From positions 1 through 64,000 of the forward strand of contig JACRAF010000004.1 in NCBI GenBank assembly GCA_016213505.1: a stretch of 64,000 nt of DNA. The letters are read 5' to 3'. Of the stretch, positions 1-11,049 are shown one piece after another (positions within the stretch are counted from its first letter, which is position 1; each line of letters starts with the position of its first letter). Made by a program: the position numbers and the translations under genes. The notes under the pieces were generated by a model. That model saw nothing but the letters and a program-made list of their open reading frames with translations, was not told the origin of the DNA and searched no databases. Source of the DNA: Devosia nanyangense. GTDB taxonomy: Bacteria; Pseudomonadota; Alphaproteobacteria; Rhizobiales; Devosiaceae.

Positions 1-2432
<2,432 letters not shown>

Positions 2433-2445
<13 letters not shown>

Positions 2446-3011
2446 AGCTTCTGCTCCCAGACGCGGATGCGGACCACGTCCCCTGCCCGCACCTCGCCCT
2501 CCCGCTCGACCCAGCCGACGAGGCCACGCTTGTGCCTGGCCGCCTGGACGAAGCCGAGTTCGAGATCGGGACGGCCGGGCACGTGCTCCGCGATGGAGCG
2601 GCCCGAGTGCCGGCACGGCCCGTTGTCGCCATCTATGCGGATGGCGGCGCCGCTCGGGAACATCAGGATCGAGCGCGGCGGCAACAGGCTGAGCTGCGGG
2701 ATGCCGGTGAGCAGCAGGTTGCCGCCGATCCACTCGGGCTCGAGCACAGGAATGGCGAGCGTCGTCGCGACCTCGGCCAGCTCCTCGGCCGAGAGGATCG
2801 ACAGCTGCCGCTCGTTGCGCATCGGCGTGCCGCGCGGATACCAGGGCTCGCGGGCGCCGCTCTGCCGGTAAAGGCCCGAGTGCACATCGCCCGGAATGCC
2901 CGCATAAGTGAGGCTCAGAACCTCGACCGGCGTCGTCACGAACGTATCGGGCGCGCGATAGACGCCGCGCACCACCCCTTCGATCATGTGCGCCGGCAGG
3001 ATTTCGGCCAT
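2433..3011 (-). CDS. MOSC domain-containing protein
   Basis: 192-residue protein of the MOSC (molybdenum cofactor sulfurase C-terminal) superfamily, YiiM-like. The conserved cysteine is in NGPCRHSG, and the region IPGDVHSGLYR near residue 40 fits the family. MOSC proteins are predicted to carry sulfur for metal-sulfur cluster or cofactor chemistry; some reduce N-hydroxylated compounds with the molybdenum cofactor. The ATG shares one base with the stop codon of the upstream permease gene (TAATG), implying translational coupling. The 3' end overlaps oxyR convergently. The exact substrate cannot be read from the sequence. Confidence 0.85.
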
Positions 3012-3934
3012 TACCCCATCGCCTTGCCGCGCCGGTAGTAGGAATCGGCGCTGTAGACGACCAGCGAAACCCAGATCAGCCCGAAGCTCAAGAGCCGCAG
3101 TGCATTGAGCGGTTCACTGAAGAAGAACACGGCGAGCAGGAACTGGATGCTCGGGCCGAGATATTGCAGCATGCCGATGGTGGTGAGCCTGAGCCGCTGC
3201 ACGGCGAAGGCAAACAGCAGCAGCGGCACCGCCGTCGCCGGGCCGGTGAGGACCAGCAGCGACATCGTATAGGGATCGCCGTGGAGGCCGATGCCGCCAT
3301 CGCGGACGAAAGTGTAGATCAAATACCCCACCGCCAGCGGCACCAGCAGCAGGGTCTCGACGAAGAGCCCGCTGGCCGAGCCGACCTTCGCCGTCTTGCG
3401 GAAAAAGCCGTAGAACCCGAACGACACCGCCAGGCTCAGCGCGATGAAGGGAACGCGGCCGATGCCGATCCACTGGATGGCGATGGCGACGACGGCCACC
3501 GCGATGGCGACCACCTGCCAGCGGCTTTGCCGCTCGCCCAGAAACACCATGCCGATGGCGACATTGACCAGCGGATTGATGAAATAGCCGAAACTGCCTT
3601 CCAGCACCTGCCCGGTTTCCACCGCCCACACATAGATGAGCCAGTTGACGGCGAGCAGCACCGACGAGATCAGCATGCTCCTGAGCGTCCGCCGGTCCTT
3701 GAGGGCTGCGGCGACCTCGGGCAGTCGCCGCCCGATCACCAGGATCGCGCCGACGAAGAACAGCGACCAGATGGTGCGGTTGGCGACCACCGTCACCGAG
3801 CCCGCGGCCTGGAGGAAATGGAAGAGGAGAGGCAGGAAGCCCCACAGCAGATAGGCGCCCAGCCCCGCGCCGAACCCGGCCCGGGCGCGGCGATCGGCGG
3901 CATTTACTGGGATTGCGGATTGAGCGACGGTCAA
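3011..3934 (-). CDS. rarD: EamA-family permease, RarD type
   Basis: 307-residue integral membrane protein with about ten hydrophobic segments in two EamA repeats, typical of drug/metabolite transporters. RarD-like signatures include the first helix GAYLLWGFLPLLFH, NWLIYVWAV, and EGSFGYFINPLVNV around residues 115-130. RarD was named for chloramphenicol sensitivity in Pseudomonas, but the transported substrate is generally unknown. It is the first gene of a two-gene unit with the MOSC protein, the two overlapping by one base. Confidence 0.88.
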   Translation of the reverse strand: MTVAQSAIPVNAADRRARAGFGAGLGAYLLWGFLPLLFHFLQAAGSVTVVANRTIWSLFFVGAILVIGRRLPEVAAALKDRRTLRSMLISSVLLAVNWLIYVWAVETGQVLEGSFGYFINPLVNVAIGMVFLGERQSRWQVVAIAVAVVAIAIQWIGIGRVPFIALSLAVSFGFYGFFRKTAKVGSASGLFVETLLLVPLAVGYLIYTFVRDGGIGLHGDPYTMSLLVLTGPATAVPLLLFAFAVQRLRLTTIGMLQYLGPSIQFLLAVFFFSEPLNALRLLSFGLIWVSLVVYSADSYYRRGKAMG

Positions 3935-4096
3935 GTGTCAGCGCCGGAAGAGGCGCCCCCAAAGCCCGGTGTCTAGCAACCGGACCCGGGGGCTGCCAAT
4001 CACAGTTTGTGATCGGCGCGGGCCTATTCGGTGATAGGACCAACCAATCGCACCGGCCGCGCGTTGACGCGGTTGAGTGAACCGAGGAGCCGAGCA

Positions 4097-4549
4097 ATGA
4101 AGCCCATCATCACCTGGATCGTGATTGCCGACGGAGACACCGCCAAGGTGTTCGCGAACGACGGGCCCGGCAAGGGCATGAAGCCGGTCGAGGGTCTCGC
4201 CTTCGAGCAGGCCCACCTCAGGGCCGGCGACATCATGGCCGACAAGCAGGGCCGCAGTTTCAGCTCCTTCGGTCCTGGATCGCGCAGCGCGATCGACTAC
4301 AAGATCGGTCCAGTCGAGGTCCGCGAGCGGCGCTTCGTCGAACATCTGGCCGACGTGCTCAACGAACGGCTCACGGCCGGGGCCTTCCATCGGCTCATCA
4401 TCGCCGCCGCGCCGTCGGCCCTCGGCGACATCCGGCCCGCCCTCTCCGATGCGGTCAAGCAGACGATCCTCGCCGAACTTCCCAAGGATCTGGTCAAGAC
4501 CCCCAGCGCCAGGCTGGCCGAGCATTTCGACGGATTGCTGGCGCTGTGA
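4097..4549 (+). CDS. Host attachment family protein
   Basis: 150-residue soluble protein resembling the Host_attach family, named after an Agrobacterium protein needed for attachment to plant cells. It begins KPIITWIVIADGDTAKVF, has the conserved core DKQGRSFSSFGPGSRSA, and ends with the alternating helix/strand pattern FHRLIIAAAPSALGDIRP and LPKDLVKTP. The same fold occurs in eRF1/baeRF-like proteins, so a ribosome-associated role is an alternative to adhesion. I chose the ATG at 4097 over an upstream in-frame start (4031) because it has GAGG a few bases upstream and matches the usual family start. Confidence 0.8.
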   Translation: MKPIITWIVIADGDTAKVFANDGPGKGMKPVEGLAFEQAHLRAGDIMADKQGRSFSSFGPGSRSAIDYKIGPVEVRERRFVEHLADVLNERLTAGAFHRLIIAAAPSALGDIRPALSDAVKQTILAELPKDLVKTPSARLAEHFDGLLAL

Positions 4550-4555
4550 CGCGGG

Positions 4556-5137
4556 CTACTTCGTGAACGTGACGGAAGCCAGGATCGGCGCGGCGAGCTC
4601 ATCGCGCCGCGCCACCTTCTCCGTAAAGCTCAGGAAGAACAGCTGGACGCTGCCGAACCCCTCGGCGGAATAATAGTAGTCGACGAACTGCGACGTCTCG
4701 GTTGCCATTTCGAGGACCTGCCAGGTGCGGCCGCCCAGCGTCACCTCGCGCTCGGCGACGACGTGGATCGGCTCCTTGTTGGTGCCGTACTGCTCGGCGC
4801 CCTTGAGGATGAAGGCGCGGAACTCCGGCAGGGAAACCGCCTGCGCGAAGCCGATGGTATCGAAGTAGATCTTCTCCCGGCCGTTGCCGTAGCTCTGCTT
4901 GCTCGGCTGCCCCGGCATGAACCAGGACCAGACGCCCGGATCGACGCAGACCGAGAGCGCCACCGTCTTGACCGTCGGCAGCCCTTCGGGATGACAGCGG
5001 TCGGACGGACGGAACAGCATCGGCCCCAGCGGCATCAGCCAGGGCGCGACAGCGATGGCGAACACAACGACGCCAAGCACGATCCACGCCGTCCGGTAGC
5101 GCGACCGCGGGACGGTGGACGGCCTGTTCAGCGCCAT
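4556..5137 (-). CDS. Membrane-anchored hypothetical protein, paralogue of the next gene
   Basis: 193 residues with a positively charged N-terminus (PRSRYRTAW) and one transmembrane segment (about residues 17-37), leaving a soluble domain probably in the periplasm. Two cysteines (RCHPEG, SVCVDPG) could pair. The C-terminal half aligns by eye with the neighbouring protein at 5234-5839: TWQVLEM/TWNSMHY, FVDYYYSAEGFGS/FINYFYSEPALGS, and a final SVTFTK/TVTIAD. I do not recognise the family and no function can be assigned. Confidence 0.75.
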   Translation of the reverse strand: MALNRPSTVPRSRYRTAWIVLGVVVFAIAVAPWLMPLGPMLFRPSDRCHPEGLPTVKTVALSVCVDPGVWSWFMPGQPSKQSYGNGREKIYFDTIGFAQAVSLPEFRAFILKGAEQYGTNKEPIHVVAEREVTLGGRTWQVLEMATETSQFVDYYYSAEGFGSVQLFFLSFTEKVARRDELAAPILASVTFTK

Positions 5138-5233
5138 GAAGCCTCCCCTGGTCGCCGGCGCGCCTGCGCCCGGAACGACGATCTACAACACCATTCCCGA
5201 AGGAGGCGCCTCCTCCGGGCGCCCGGATGTTCC

Positions 5234-5839
5234 CTAGTCCGCGATCGTCACCGTCGACATGACCTTTTCGGCAAGCGCCTTGGCGCTCTCGGTCATGGCC
5301 GGCAGCGACCAGAACACGAACTGCGTCGAGCCCAGCGCCGGCTCGGAATAGAAGTAGTTGATGAACTCGAGCTCGTTGCCCTGCACGGTCACCTTGTAGT
5401 GCATGCTGTTCCAGGTCTTGCCGTTGATCGTCTGCTCGCCCTCCTCGAAGGGCGTGACCGAACCGGCGGCGAAGCCGCTCTGCTGAGTGGCGTACTGGAT
5501 GATGGCGTCGTGATAGGCGTCGATCGGCGCGTAGGCGGTCTCGGTGATGTAGGCGAAGCCGACATTGCCGTCCTTGGAGAAATACACGAACTCCTGATCG
5601 CCGCTGCCCTGCCCGGCGTTCCAATCGTCCAGATCGATACAGGCCGCGATCTTGATCTTGGTGCTCGCGACCGGGGTCGCCGTGCCGCAGTCGAGGGCCG
5701 ATGTCTCGGCATAGGCCCAGGTGTTGTCGTCGCTGAGCACGACGATCCTGCCGTTGAAATCGACCCGCCCCAGTTCCGCCGCCGCGGCCGGCAAAGCGAA
5801 GAACGCCAGCGCCGCGCCGAACAGTAGTGCTTTGAACAT
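5234..5839 (-). CDS. Exported hypothetical protein, paralogue of the downstream gene
   Basis: 201 residues with a clear signal peptide (FKALLFGAALAFFALPAAAA, probable cleavage after residue 20). The mature part is soluble, with a Cys pair (LDCGTAT and AACIDLDD) and several aromatic segments, suggesting a compact beta-rich periplasmic domain. The start at 5839 fits the signal peptide; longer in-frame extensions run into the hydrolase gene and are shadows. It aligns along much of its length with the 193-residue membrane-anchored neighbour, so the pair looks like a tandem duplication in which one copy kept a signal peptide and the other an uncleaved anchor. Confidence 0.8.
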   Translation of the reverse strand: MFKALLFGAALAFFALPAAAAELGRVDFNGRIVVLSDDNTWAYAETSALDCGTATPVASTKIKIAACIDLDDWNAGQGSGDQEFVYFSKDGNVGFAYITETAYAPIDAYHDAIIQYATQQSGFAAGSVTPFEEGEQTINGKTWNSMHYKVTVQGNELEFINYFYSEPALGSTQFVFWSLPAMTESAKALAEKVMSTVTIAD

Positions 5840-5910
5840 TCCCGTCCCCCGTTGATGCAGTTTCGGGCCAACCATGCCCGGAGCGGCGGCGGAGCGCAAT
5901 CGGGGGGCGC

Positions 5911-6747
5911 CTACGCTTCCTCGGCAGCACCAGCGCCGGAGAGCGCTTCGAGGAATTCGAGCAGCAGCGGATTGAACAGGTCCGGACGCTCGAGGCTGGG
6001 CAGGTGCGCGGTGCCCTCGATCACCACCGCGAAGGCCTCGGGCAGGTCCTCCGAGAGCGCTTCGTGGCGCTCGACGATATCGGGGAAATCGAGATCGCCG
6101 ACCACCAGCAGCACCGGCGCGGCAATCGCCGGCAGCGCATCGCCGGCCGGGTCGCGCGGCTCTTCCTGCGTCAGCCTGGGATGGTTGAGCGCGACCTCGT
6201 TCATGGCGAAGAACAGCTCGCGCGCCTCGCCCCGGACCCGGCCGCTCGCCTCCAGTGGCCCATCGAGCCAGAGATGCGCCTCGATCTTGTTGACCAAGTC
6301 GAGATTGCCGCGTTCGAACGCGTAGGTCAGCGCGTCGAGGATCGTGGCGATCTCCTCGGGCTGCTCGGCTTGCTCCGCGCCGGTCACCGCCGTGCCGACC
6401 AGCACCAGCCCGATGGTGCGGCCGGGGTTCTCGATGGCGAAATCGATGGCGAGCCCGCCGCCCATCGAACATCCGACCAGCACCGCGGCATGGATGTCGA
6501 GCTGGTCGAGCACGGCCTCGAGATCGACCAGATGGCTGAACGGCTCGTCCGGCGTTTCCGTCTCGCCATAGCCGCGCCGGTCGTAGGAGACGACATGATA
6601 GCCGGCGGCCGCCACCTCTTCCATCTGCGCCGCCCACATCCGGCGGTCGGCGACGCCGGCATGAAGAAAGACCACGGGAATGCCGAAGCCATCCGCCTCA
6701 CCGCGGAGCGTCGCGCCATCGAAGCGGATTTCGAACGGGGTGGGCAT
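5911..6747 (-). CDS. Alpha/beta hydrolase
   Basis: 278-residue alpha/beta-hydrolase-fold enzyme. The oxyanion-hole region is VVFLHAGVADRRMW (about 25-38). The nucleophile elbow is GCSMGG with Ser near residue 94. An acid lies in VVGDLDFPDI, and the catalytic His is in GTAHLPSLERPD. The layout matches 3-oxoadipate enol-lactonase/peroxidase-like hydrolases, but the substrate cannot be inferred. The gene is monocistronic or weakly linked to the downstream exported protein. Confidence 0.88.
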   Translation of the reverse strand: MPTPFEIRFDGATLRGEADGFGIPVVFLHAGVADRRMWAAQMEEVAAAGYHVVSYDRRGYGETETPDEPFSHLVDLEAVLDQLDIHAAVLVGCSMGGGLAIDFAIENPGRTIGLVLVGTAVTGAEQAEQPEEIATILDALTYAFERGNLDLVNKIEAHLWLDGPLEASGRVRGEARELFFAMNEVALNHPRLTQEEPRDPAGDALPAIAAPVLLVVGDLDFPDIVERHEALSEDLPEAFAVVIEGTAHLPSLERPDLFNPLLLEFLEALSGAGAAEEA

Positions 6748-7031
6748 GGGAAACTCTCACAGGGCGCTAGAGAGGCGGCAATAGCAGTACCCACCGACCG
6801 AAGCCAGCCGGACCCCTCATCACGGCCGATTGTCGAACACTCCCAGTGTTATCCCATATCGACAGGCTGACCCCACAAGTATCTCTACCGCAGAATGGAG
6901 AAAAGACCGACGCAGTCCTCTGTCGACAGCTTGTTGAGATTCGACAAGACTCCAGCCTCTAAAATAGAAATAGAGTTGCTGCCTAACTGCACGAGGCAGA
7001 GTATGAGCTCTTTCATGGGGAGGGATTTGAA

Positions 7032-7676
7032 ATGGCCAAGACAACAGACGGATCCAGTGAAGGCGGAGGGAAGGAAGCTGGCGCCCTGGCGGAGTTTCTT
7101 GCCGCCGTGACCGAATTCGTCGCGAATTCGTCGGCAATGGCGGCAAAGGCTGTCGGCGACGTGGACACGTCCGACATCATTTCTGCCAACTCCGACATCC
7201 TGAGTGGGCATATGAAGAGCTTTTCAGAACACATCATGGCCCAATACAGCTCGCTCAGCGACGGTCAGAAAGCTGAAGTGAACAATGCCGTGATCGTCAT
7301 GGGCGGCACACGGTCCGCTCAAATCGGAACAGATCTGGCCACCAAGAAATTCAGCTTGGCCAAAAGCTGGAAAAACCTGCTGAAATGGCTTTCGCAACAC
7401 CTCGTTGAACTCAAGAAGGTAATCGAAGCGATCGTCACGTTCATTTTTGACTTGCTCGGGAAGGAAGTGCCCAAATGGATCCATGACTTGGTGCTGCTGA
7501 TCGACGAGATCTACAACTTCATCATGAGCCTTGTTGGCGGGGAGAAGGGCGAAAACCAAGCTCGGCTCGCCGACGAGTTATCCGCCGCAGAGGTCAACTA
7601 TTGGAACGAAAAGGCGGCCGTCGCGAGATTTGTTAATGCCAGTCGGCAAGACAAACACTCCCGCTCCGAGGAGTAG
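7032..7676 (+). CDS. Hypothetical protein with amphipathic/hydrophobic helices, atypical composition
   Basis: 214 residues, family not recognised. Codon and base composition are visibly less GC-rich than in the flanking genes, and the 280 bp upstream are also AT-richer, which suggests horizontal acquisition. The N-terminal half is Ala/Ser-rich and helical. The central part (about 115-175) contains hydrophobic stretches, IEAIVTFIFDLLG and VLLIDEIYNFIMSLVGG, separated by a Lys/Trp-containing segment, and the C-terminus is charged. There is no signal peptide. The start is supported by GGGGAGGGATTTGAA upstream of ATG. The helices could associate with membranes, but no function is claimed. Confidence 0.65.
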   Translation: MAKTTDGSSEGGGKEAGALAEFLAAVTEFVANSSAMAAKAVGDVDTSDIISANSDILSGHMKSFSEHIMAQYSSLSDGQKAEVNNAVIVMGGTRSAQIGTDLATKKFSLAKSWKNLLKWLSQHLVELKKVIEAIVTFIFDLLGKEVPKWIHDLVLLIDEIYNFIMSLVGGEKGENQARLADELSAAEVNYWNEKAAVARFVNASRQDKHSRSEE

Positions 7677-7819
7677 CGGTCTGACCTCCACGACGCAGCG
7701 TGACAGAGCTGGGGCGATCACATCGCTCCCGGCTTGAACGCGACCGCGTCACGTTTGGATCGGTGGCGTCCACGCCGCCCGAGTGGCAATCTCCCGCTCC
7801 GTCACCGGGGAGAATCGCC

Positions 7820-8386
7820 ATGTTCGTTCTGATCGCGGGGCTCGTGTTGTTCTTCGGCCCGCATGCCGTCCGCATGCTGGCGCCGAATTTTCGCGAGGCG
7901 CAGGTCGCCGCCAATGAGGGCCGCTGGAAGGGCCTCTATTCGCTGATCTCGCTGGTCGGCTTCGGGCTGCTCGTCTGGGGCTACATCCTCTACCGGCCGG
8001 GTGCGCCGCAGCTCTACGCGCCGCCCGGTTGGGCCCACGGCGTCACCTTCGTCCTGGTCTGGCTCGGGCTGATCTCGCTGCCCGCCGCTTACCAGCCGGC
8101 CGGCCGCATCAAGGCGACCCTCCAGCACCCGTTTCTGGTCGGCGTGATCCTCTGGTCGCTCGGGCATCTCATCAGCAATGGCGACGCGGCGGGCGTCCTC
8201 GTCTTCGGGGCGTTCCTCGTCTACTCGGTTCGGAACCTCATCGCCCAGCTGCGCCGCGAGCAGCCCAAGCCCGCGTTCGCGGGCTACCGCGGCGACATCG
8301 TTTCGATCGCCGCCGGGACGGTGCTTTACGCCGCCCTCCTGTTCTGGCTGCATGGCTGGCTGTTCGGTGTGAACCCGCTGGCCTGA
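7820..8386 (+). CDS. NnrU family protein
   Basis: 188-residue integral membrane protein with five to six hydrophobic segments, matching NnrU, first described beside nitrite and nitric oxide reductase genes of Rhodobacter and related to the isoprenoid-modifying NnrU/MAPEG-like membrane enzymes. Typical features are GLVLFFGPHAVRM at the N-terminus, RWKGLYSLISLVGF, and HPFLVGVILWSLGHL near residue 113. I took the ATG at 7820 because it starts directly at the first membrane helix; a longer in-frame start at 7700 would add a polar extension. No denitrification genes are nearby in the window, so its role here is open. Confidence 0.85.
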   Translation: MFVLIAGLVLFFGPHAVRMLAPNFREAQVAANEGRWKGLYSLISLVGFGLLVWGYILYRPGAPQLYAPPGWAHGVTFVLVWLGLISLPAAYQPAGRIKATLQHPFLVGVILWSLGHLISNGDAAGVLVFGAFLVYSVRNLIAQLRREQPKPAFAGYRGDIVSIAAGTVLYAALLFWLHGWLFGVNPLA

Positions 8387-8468
8387 GCAGTTCACCCCGC
8401 GCCGTTCCCATACCGAAGCTGAGCGGCGCGTTCAGCCAGTGTTCACCCGACGCCCACTAGACGCCCGC

Positions 8469-8498
8469 CCCGAAATCAACCCCTCAGCGAGTTTCGGG
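8469..8498. repeat. Inverted repeat just upstream of the FAD oxidase start
   Basis: CCCGAAA at 8469-8475 and TTTCGGG at 8492-8498 can form a 7-bp stem with a 16-nt loop ending one base before the ATG at 8500. It could mask the weak ribosome binding site in the mRNA or be an operator; neither is shown. Confidence 0.35.
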
Positions 8499-8499
8499 A

Positions 8500-9885
8500 A
8501 TGGACAAGCGTTTTCCAATTGAAGATCAGATCGAGATGCTGGGCGCCGCGCTCAAGGGCCGCGTGGTGACGCCCGCCGACGCCGACTACGAGACCTATCG
8601 GCTCGTCGCCAATGGCCGCTTCCACCACCACCCGGCGGCGGTGATCCGCGTCGCCAGCGCCACCGATGTCGCGGCGGTTCTCAACTTCGCACAGGCGACC
8701 GATCTGCCCATCGCCGTGCGCAGCGGCGGCCACTCGGTCGTCGGGCACTCCGGCAACAATGGCGGCCTCGTCATCGACCTGCGCGATCTGAACCGGATCG
8801 ACATCGACGCCGGGGCGCGCACCGCGTGGGTGGGCACCGGCCTCACCGCCGGCCAGATCACCCTCGCCGTCGAGCAGCATGGGCTCATCATCGGCTTTGG
8901 CGACGCCCCGACGGTCGGCGTCGGCGGCCTGACCCTGGGCGGCGGCATCGGCTACCTGATCCGCAAGCATGGCCTCACCATCGACTCGCTGCTCGCCGCC
9001 GAAGTGGTGACCGCCGCGGGCGAGATCGTCGTCGCCGACGAGACCAGCCATCCCGACCTGTTCTGGGCCCTGCGCGGTGGCGGCGGCAATTTCGGCGTGG
9101 TGACGCGGCTCAAATTCCGCCTTCATCCGCTGCCGGAATTCACCGGCGGCCCGCTGGTCCTGCCGGCAACGCCGGAAGTGCTGGCCGGCTTCGTCGCGGC
9201 GGCCGAGGCCGCGCCCGACGAGCTCTCGAGCATCGTCATGATCATGCCGGCGCCGCCGCTGCCGTTCCTGCCGCCGGAGGTGCACGGCAAGCTGGTGATC
9301 ATCGGCGCCATGGCCTATGCCGGCGCGCCGGACGCCGCCACGGCCGCGCTGGCGCCGTTCCGCGCGCTCACCACGCCGATCGCCGACCTCGTCGGCCCGG
9401 CGCCCTATTCGAGCCTCTACCAGTTGGCGCCGCCGGAAGACGAGTGTCCCGCCGTCACCATCCGCAGCCGCTTCATCGACCGCATGGGCATCGCGGAGGC
9501 GACGACCATGCTCGCCGCCCTCGAGCGCTGCGATGCGCCGATGAAGCTCGGCCAGGTCCGCGTGCTTGGCGGCGCCGCGGCGCGCGTACCGGCCGAGGCG
9601 ACCGCCTTCGCGCATCGCAAGAGCCGCATCCTCGTCGCCTATCTCGCCATGTATGACGACGTGGCCGACGCCGTCGGCGCCTATGACCTCTGGGCGACCG
9701 AGGCGATGGCCGAACTCCGGCAGGACGATGCCGGCGCCTACGTCAACTTCCTCGGCGACGAGGGCACGGGCGGCCTCAATGCCGCCTACCCCGCCGCGAC
9801 CTGGGAGCGGCTGCGCAAGGTCAAGCGGCACTACGACCCCGAGAACCTGTTCCGCTCGAACCAGAACGTGCCGCCGGCGGTGTGA
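8500..9885 (+). CDS. FAD-binding oxidoreductase, berberine-bridge (BBE-like) type
   Basis: 461-residue flavoprotein oxidase of the FAD_binding_4/PCMH plus BBE family. The FAD-binding segment has PIAVRSGGHSVVGHS (about 74-88) with the His that carries 8-alpha-histidyl-FAD, then GVGGLTLGGGIG and LRGGGGNFGVVT. The position of the second (6-S-cysteinyl) linkage in bicovalent members is occupied by GFGDAPTVG with no Cys, so the FAD is probably mono-covalent. The C-terminal BBE motif YDPENLFRSNQNVPP is intact. These enzymes oxidise sugars or secondary metabolites with oxygen; the substrate is unknown. It is convergent with the LLM oxidoreductase. Confidence 0.9.
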   Translation: MDKRFPIEDQIEMLGAALKGRVVTPADADYETYRLVANGRFHHHPAAVIRVASATDVAAVLNFAQATDLPIAVRSGGHSVVGHSGNNGGLVIDLRDLNRIDIDAGARTAWVGTGLTAGQITLAVEQHGLIIGFGDAPTVGVGGLTLGGGIGYLIRKHGLTIDSLLAAEVVTAAGEIVVADETSHPDLFWALRGGGGNFGVVTRLKFRLHPLPEFTGGPLVLPATPEVLAGFVAAAEAAPDELSSIVMIMPAPPLPFLPPEVHGKLVIIGAMAYAGAPDAATAALAPFRALTTPIADLVGPAPYSSLYQLAPPEDECPAVTIRSRFIDRMGIAEATTMLAALERCDAPMKLGQVRVLGGAAARVPAEATAFAHRKSRILVAYLAMYDDVADAVGAYDLWATEAMAELRQDDAGAYVNFLGDEGTGGLNAAYPAATWERLRKVKRHYDPENLFRSNQNVPPAV

Positions 9886-9922
9886 GGCAAGCGGCGGGCG
9901 GCTGCGGCTGCCCGCCCTGCCC

Positions 9923-10942
9923 TCAGCGCCAACCCAGCGCCGGGGCGATTTGGGTCAGGATGGCCTCGATGACGTGGGCGTTGTAATCGACGCCGAGCTG
10001 GTTGGGGACGGTCAAGAGCAGCGTATCGGCTTCGGCGATGCCTTCGTCGCCGCGGAGCTGCTCGATCAGCCGCTCGGGCACGTCGGCATAGGAGCGGCCG
10101 AAGGCGGCGCGCTTGGTCGGCTCGATGTAGCCGAAATGATCCTCGCTGGTGTCGCGGCCGAAATAGGCGCGGTCGAGATCGTTGACCAGCGGGAAGATCG
10201 AGCGGCTCACCGAGACGCGCGGCGTGCGGGTGTGGCCGGCCTCCGCCCATGCCGCCCTGAAGGCGCGGATCTGCTCGGCCTGCTGCACGTGAAAGGGTTT
10301 TCCGGTCTCGTCGAAGACCAGGGTGGAGCTTTGCAGGTTCATGCCCATCTTGCCTGTCCATTGCGCCGTCGGCGTGCTCGCGGCGCCCCACCAGATGCGC
10401 TCGCGAAGACCCTCCGAATGCGGCTCGAGGCGCAAGAGGCCCGGCGGGTTGGGGAACATCGGCCGCGGATTGGGCCGGGCAAAGCCCACCCCGCGCAGCA
10501 GGTCGAGAAAGACCTCGGCATGACCCCGCGCCATATCGGCATCGGTCTGTCCCTCGGCCGGCACGTGGCCGAAGTGGCGAAACCCATCGATCACCTGCTC
10601 GGGCGAACCGCGCGAAATCCCCAGCTGCAGCCGCCCGCCGGCGATGAGATCGGCGGCGCCGGCGTCCTCGGCCATGTAGAACGGGTTCTCGTAGCGCATG
10701 TCGATCACCGCCGTGCCGATCTCGATGCGGCTGGTCCTGGCGCCGATGGCCGAGAGCAGCGGAAACGGCGAGCCCAGCTGGCGGGCGAAATGATGGACGC
10801 GGAAATACGCCCCATCGGCCCCAAGCTCCTCGGCAGCGACCGCCAGATCGATCGACTGGAGGAGCGCGTCGGAGGCGGAGCGGGTCCCGGAATTGGGCGA
10901 GGGGTTCCAGTGGCCGAAGGAGAGGAAACCGATGGATTTCAT
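9923..10942 (-). CDS. LLM class flavin-dependent oxidoreductase
   Basis: 339-residue luciferase-like monooxygenase family protein with the family's TIM barrel. It starts KSIGFLSFGHWNPSP, followed by AEELGADGAYFRVHHFA (about 37-53) and the phosphate-binding part LGISRGSPEQVIDGFRHFG (about 106-124). The WWGAASTPTAQWTGKMGMN segment fits the alkanal monooxygenase-like subfamily. It probably uses FMN or F420 with an unidentified small substrate. The ATG at 10942 fits the conserved N-terminus; the longer frame to 11023 adds a basic tail without family support. Confidence 0.87.
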   Translation of the reverse strand: MKSIGFLSFGHWNPSPNSGTRSASDALLQSIDLAVAAEELGADGAYFRVHHFARQLGSPFPLLSAIGARTSRIEIGTAVIDMRYENPFYMAEDAGAADLIAGGRLQLGISRGSPEQVIDGFRHFGHVPAEGQTDADMARGHAEVFLDLLRGVGFARPNPRPMFPNPPGLLRLEPHSEGLRERIWWGAASTPTAQWTGKMGMNLQSSTLVFDETGKPFHVQQAEQIRAFRAAWAEAGHTRTPRVSVSRSIFPLVNDLDRAYFGRDTSEDHFGYIEPTKRAAFGRSYADVPERLIEQLRGDEGIAEADTLLLTVPNQLGVDYNAHVIEAILTQIAPALGWR

Positions 10943-11049
10943 GAGTGTGGGCTCGATGGTGGGGACGCGGCGCGTTCTGGCGCAGCGGTGGTTGTGCGTC
11001 AATTGTGGGCAGAAACGCGACAAGGCGCCGATCTGACCGTGGGCTTCGA

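Noticed and set aside
6895-7110. Small plus-strand ORF of 71 codons overlapping the start of the unknown gene
   Set aside because: No ribosome site, no homology, and it overlaps a better frame.
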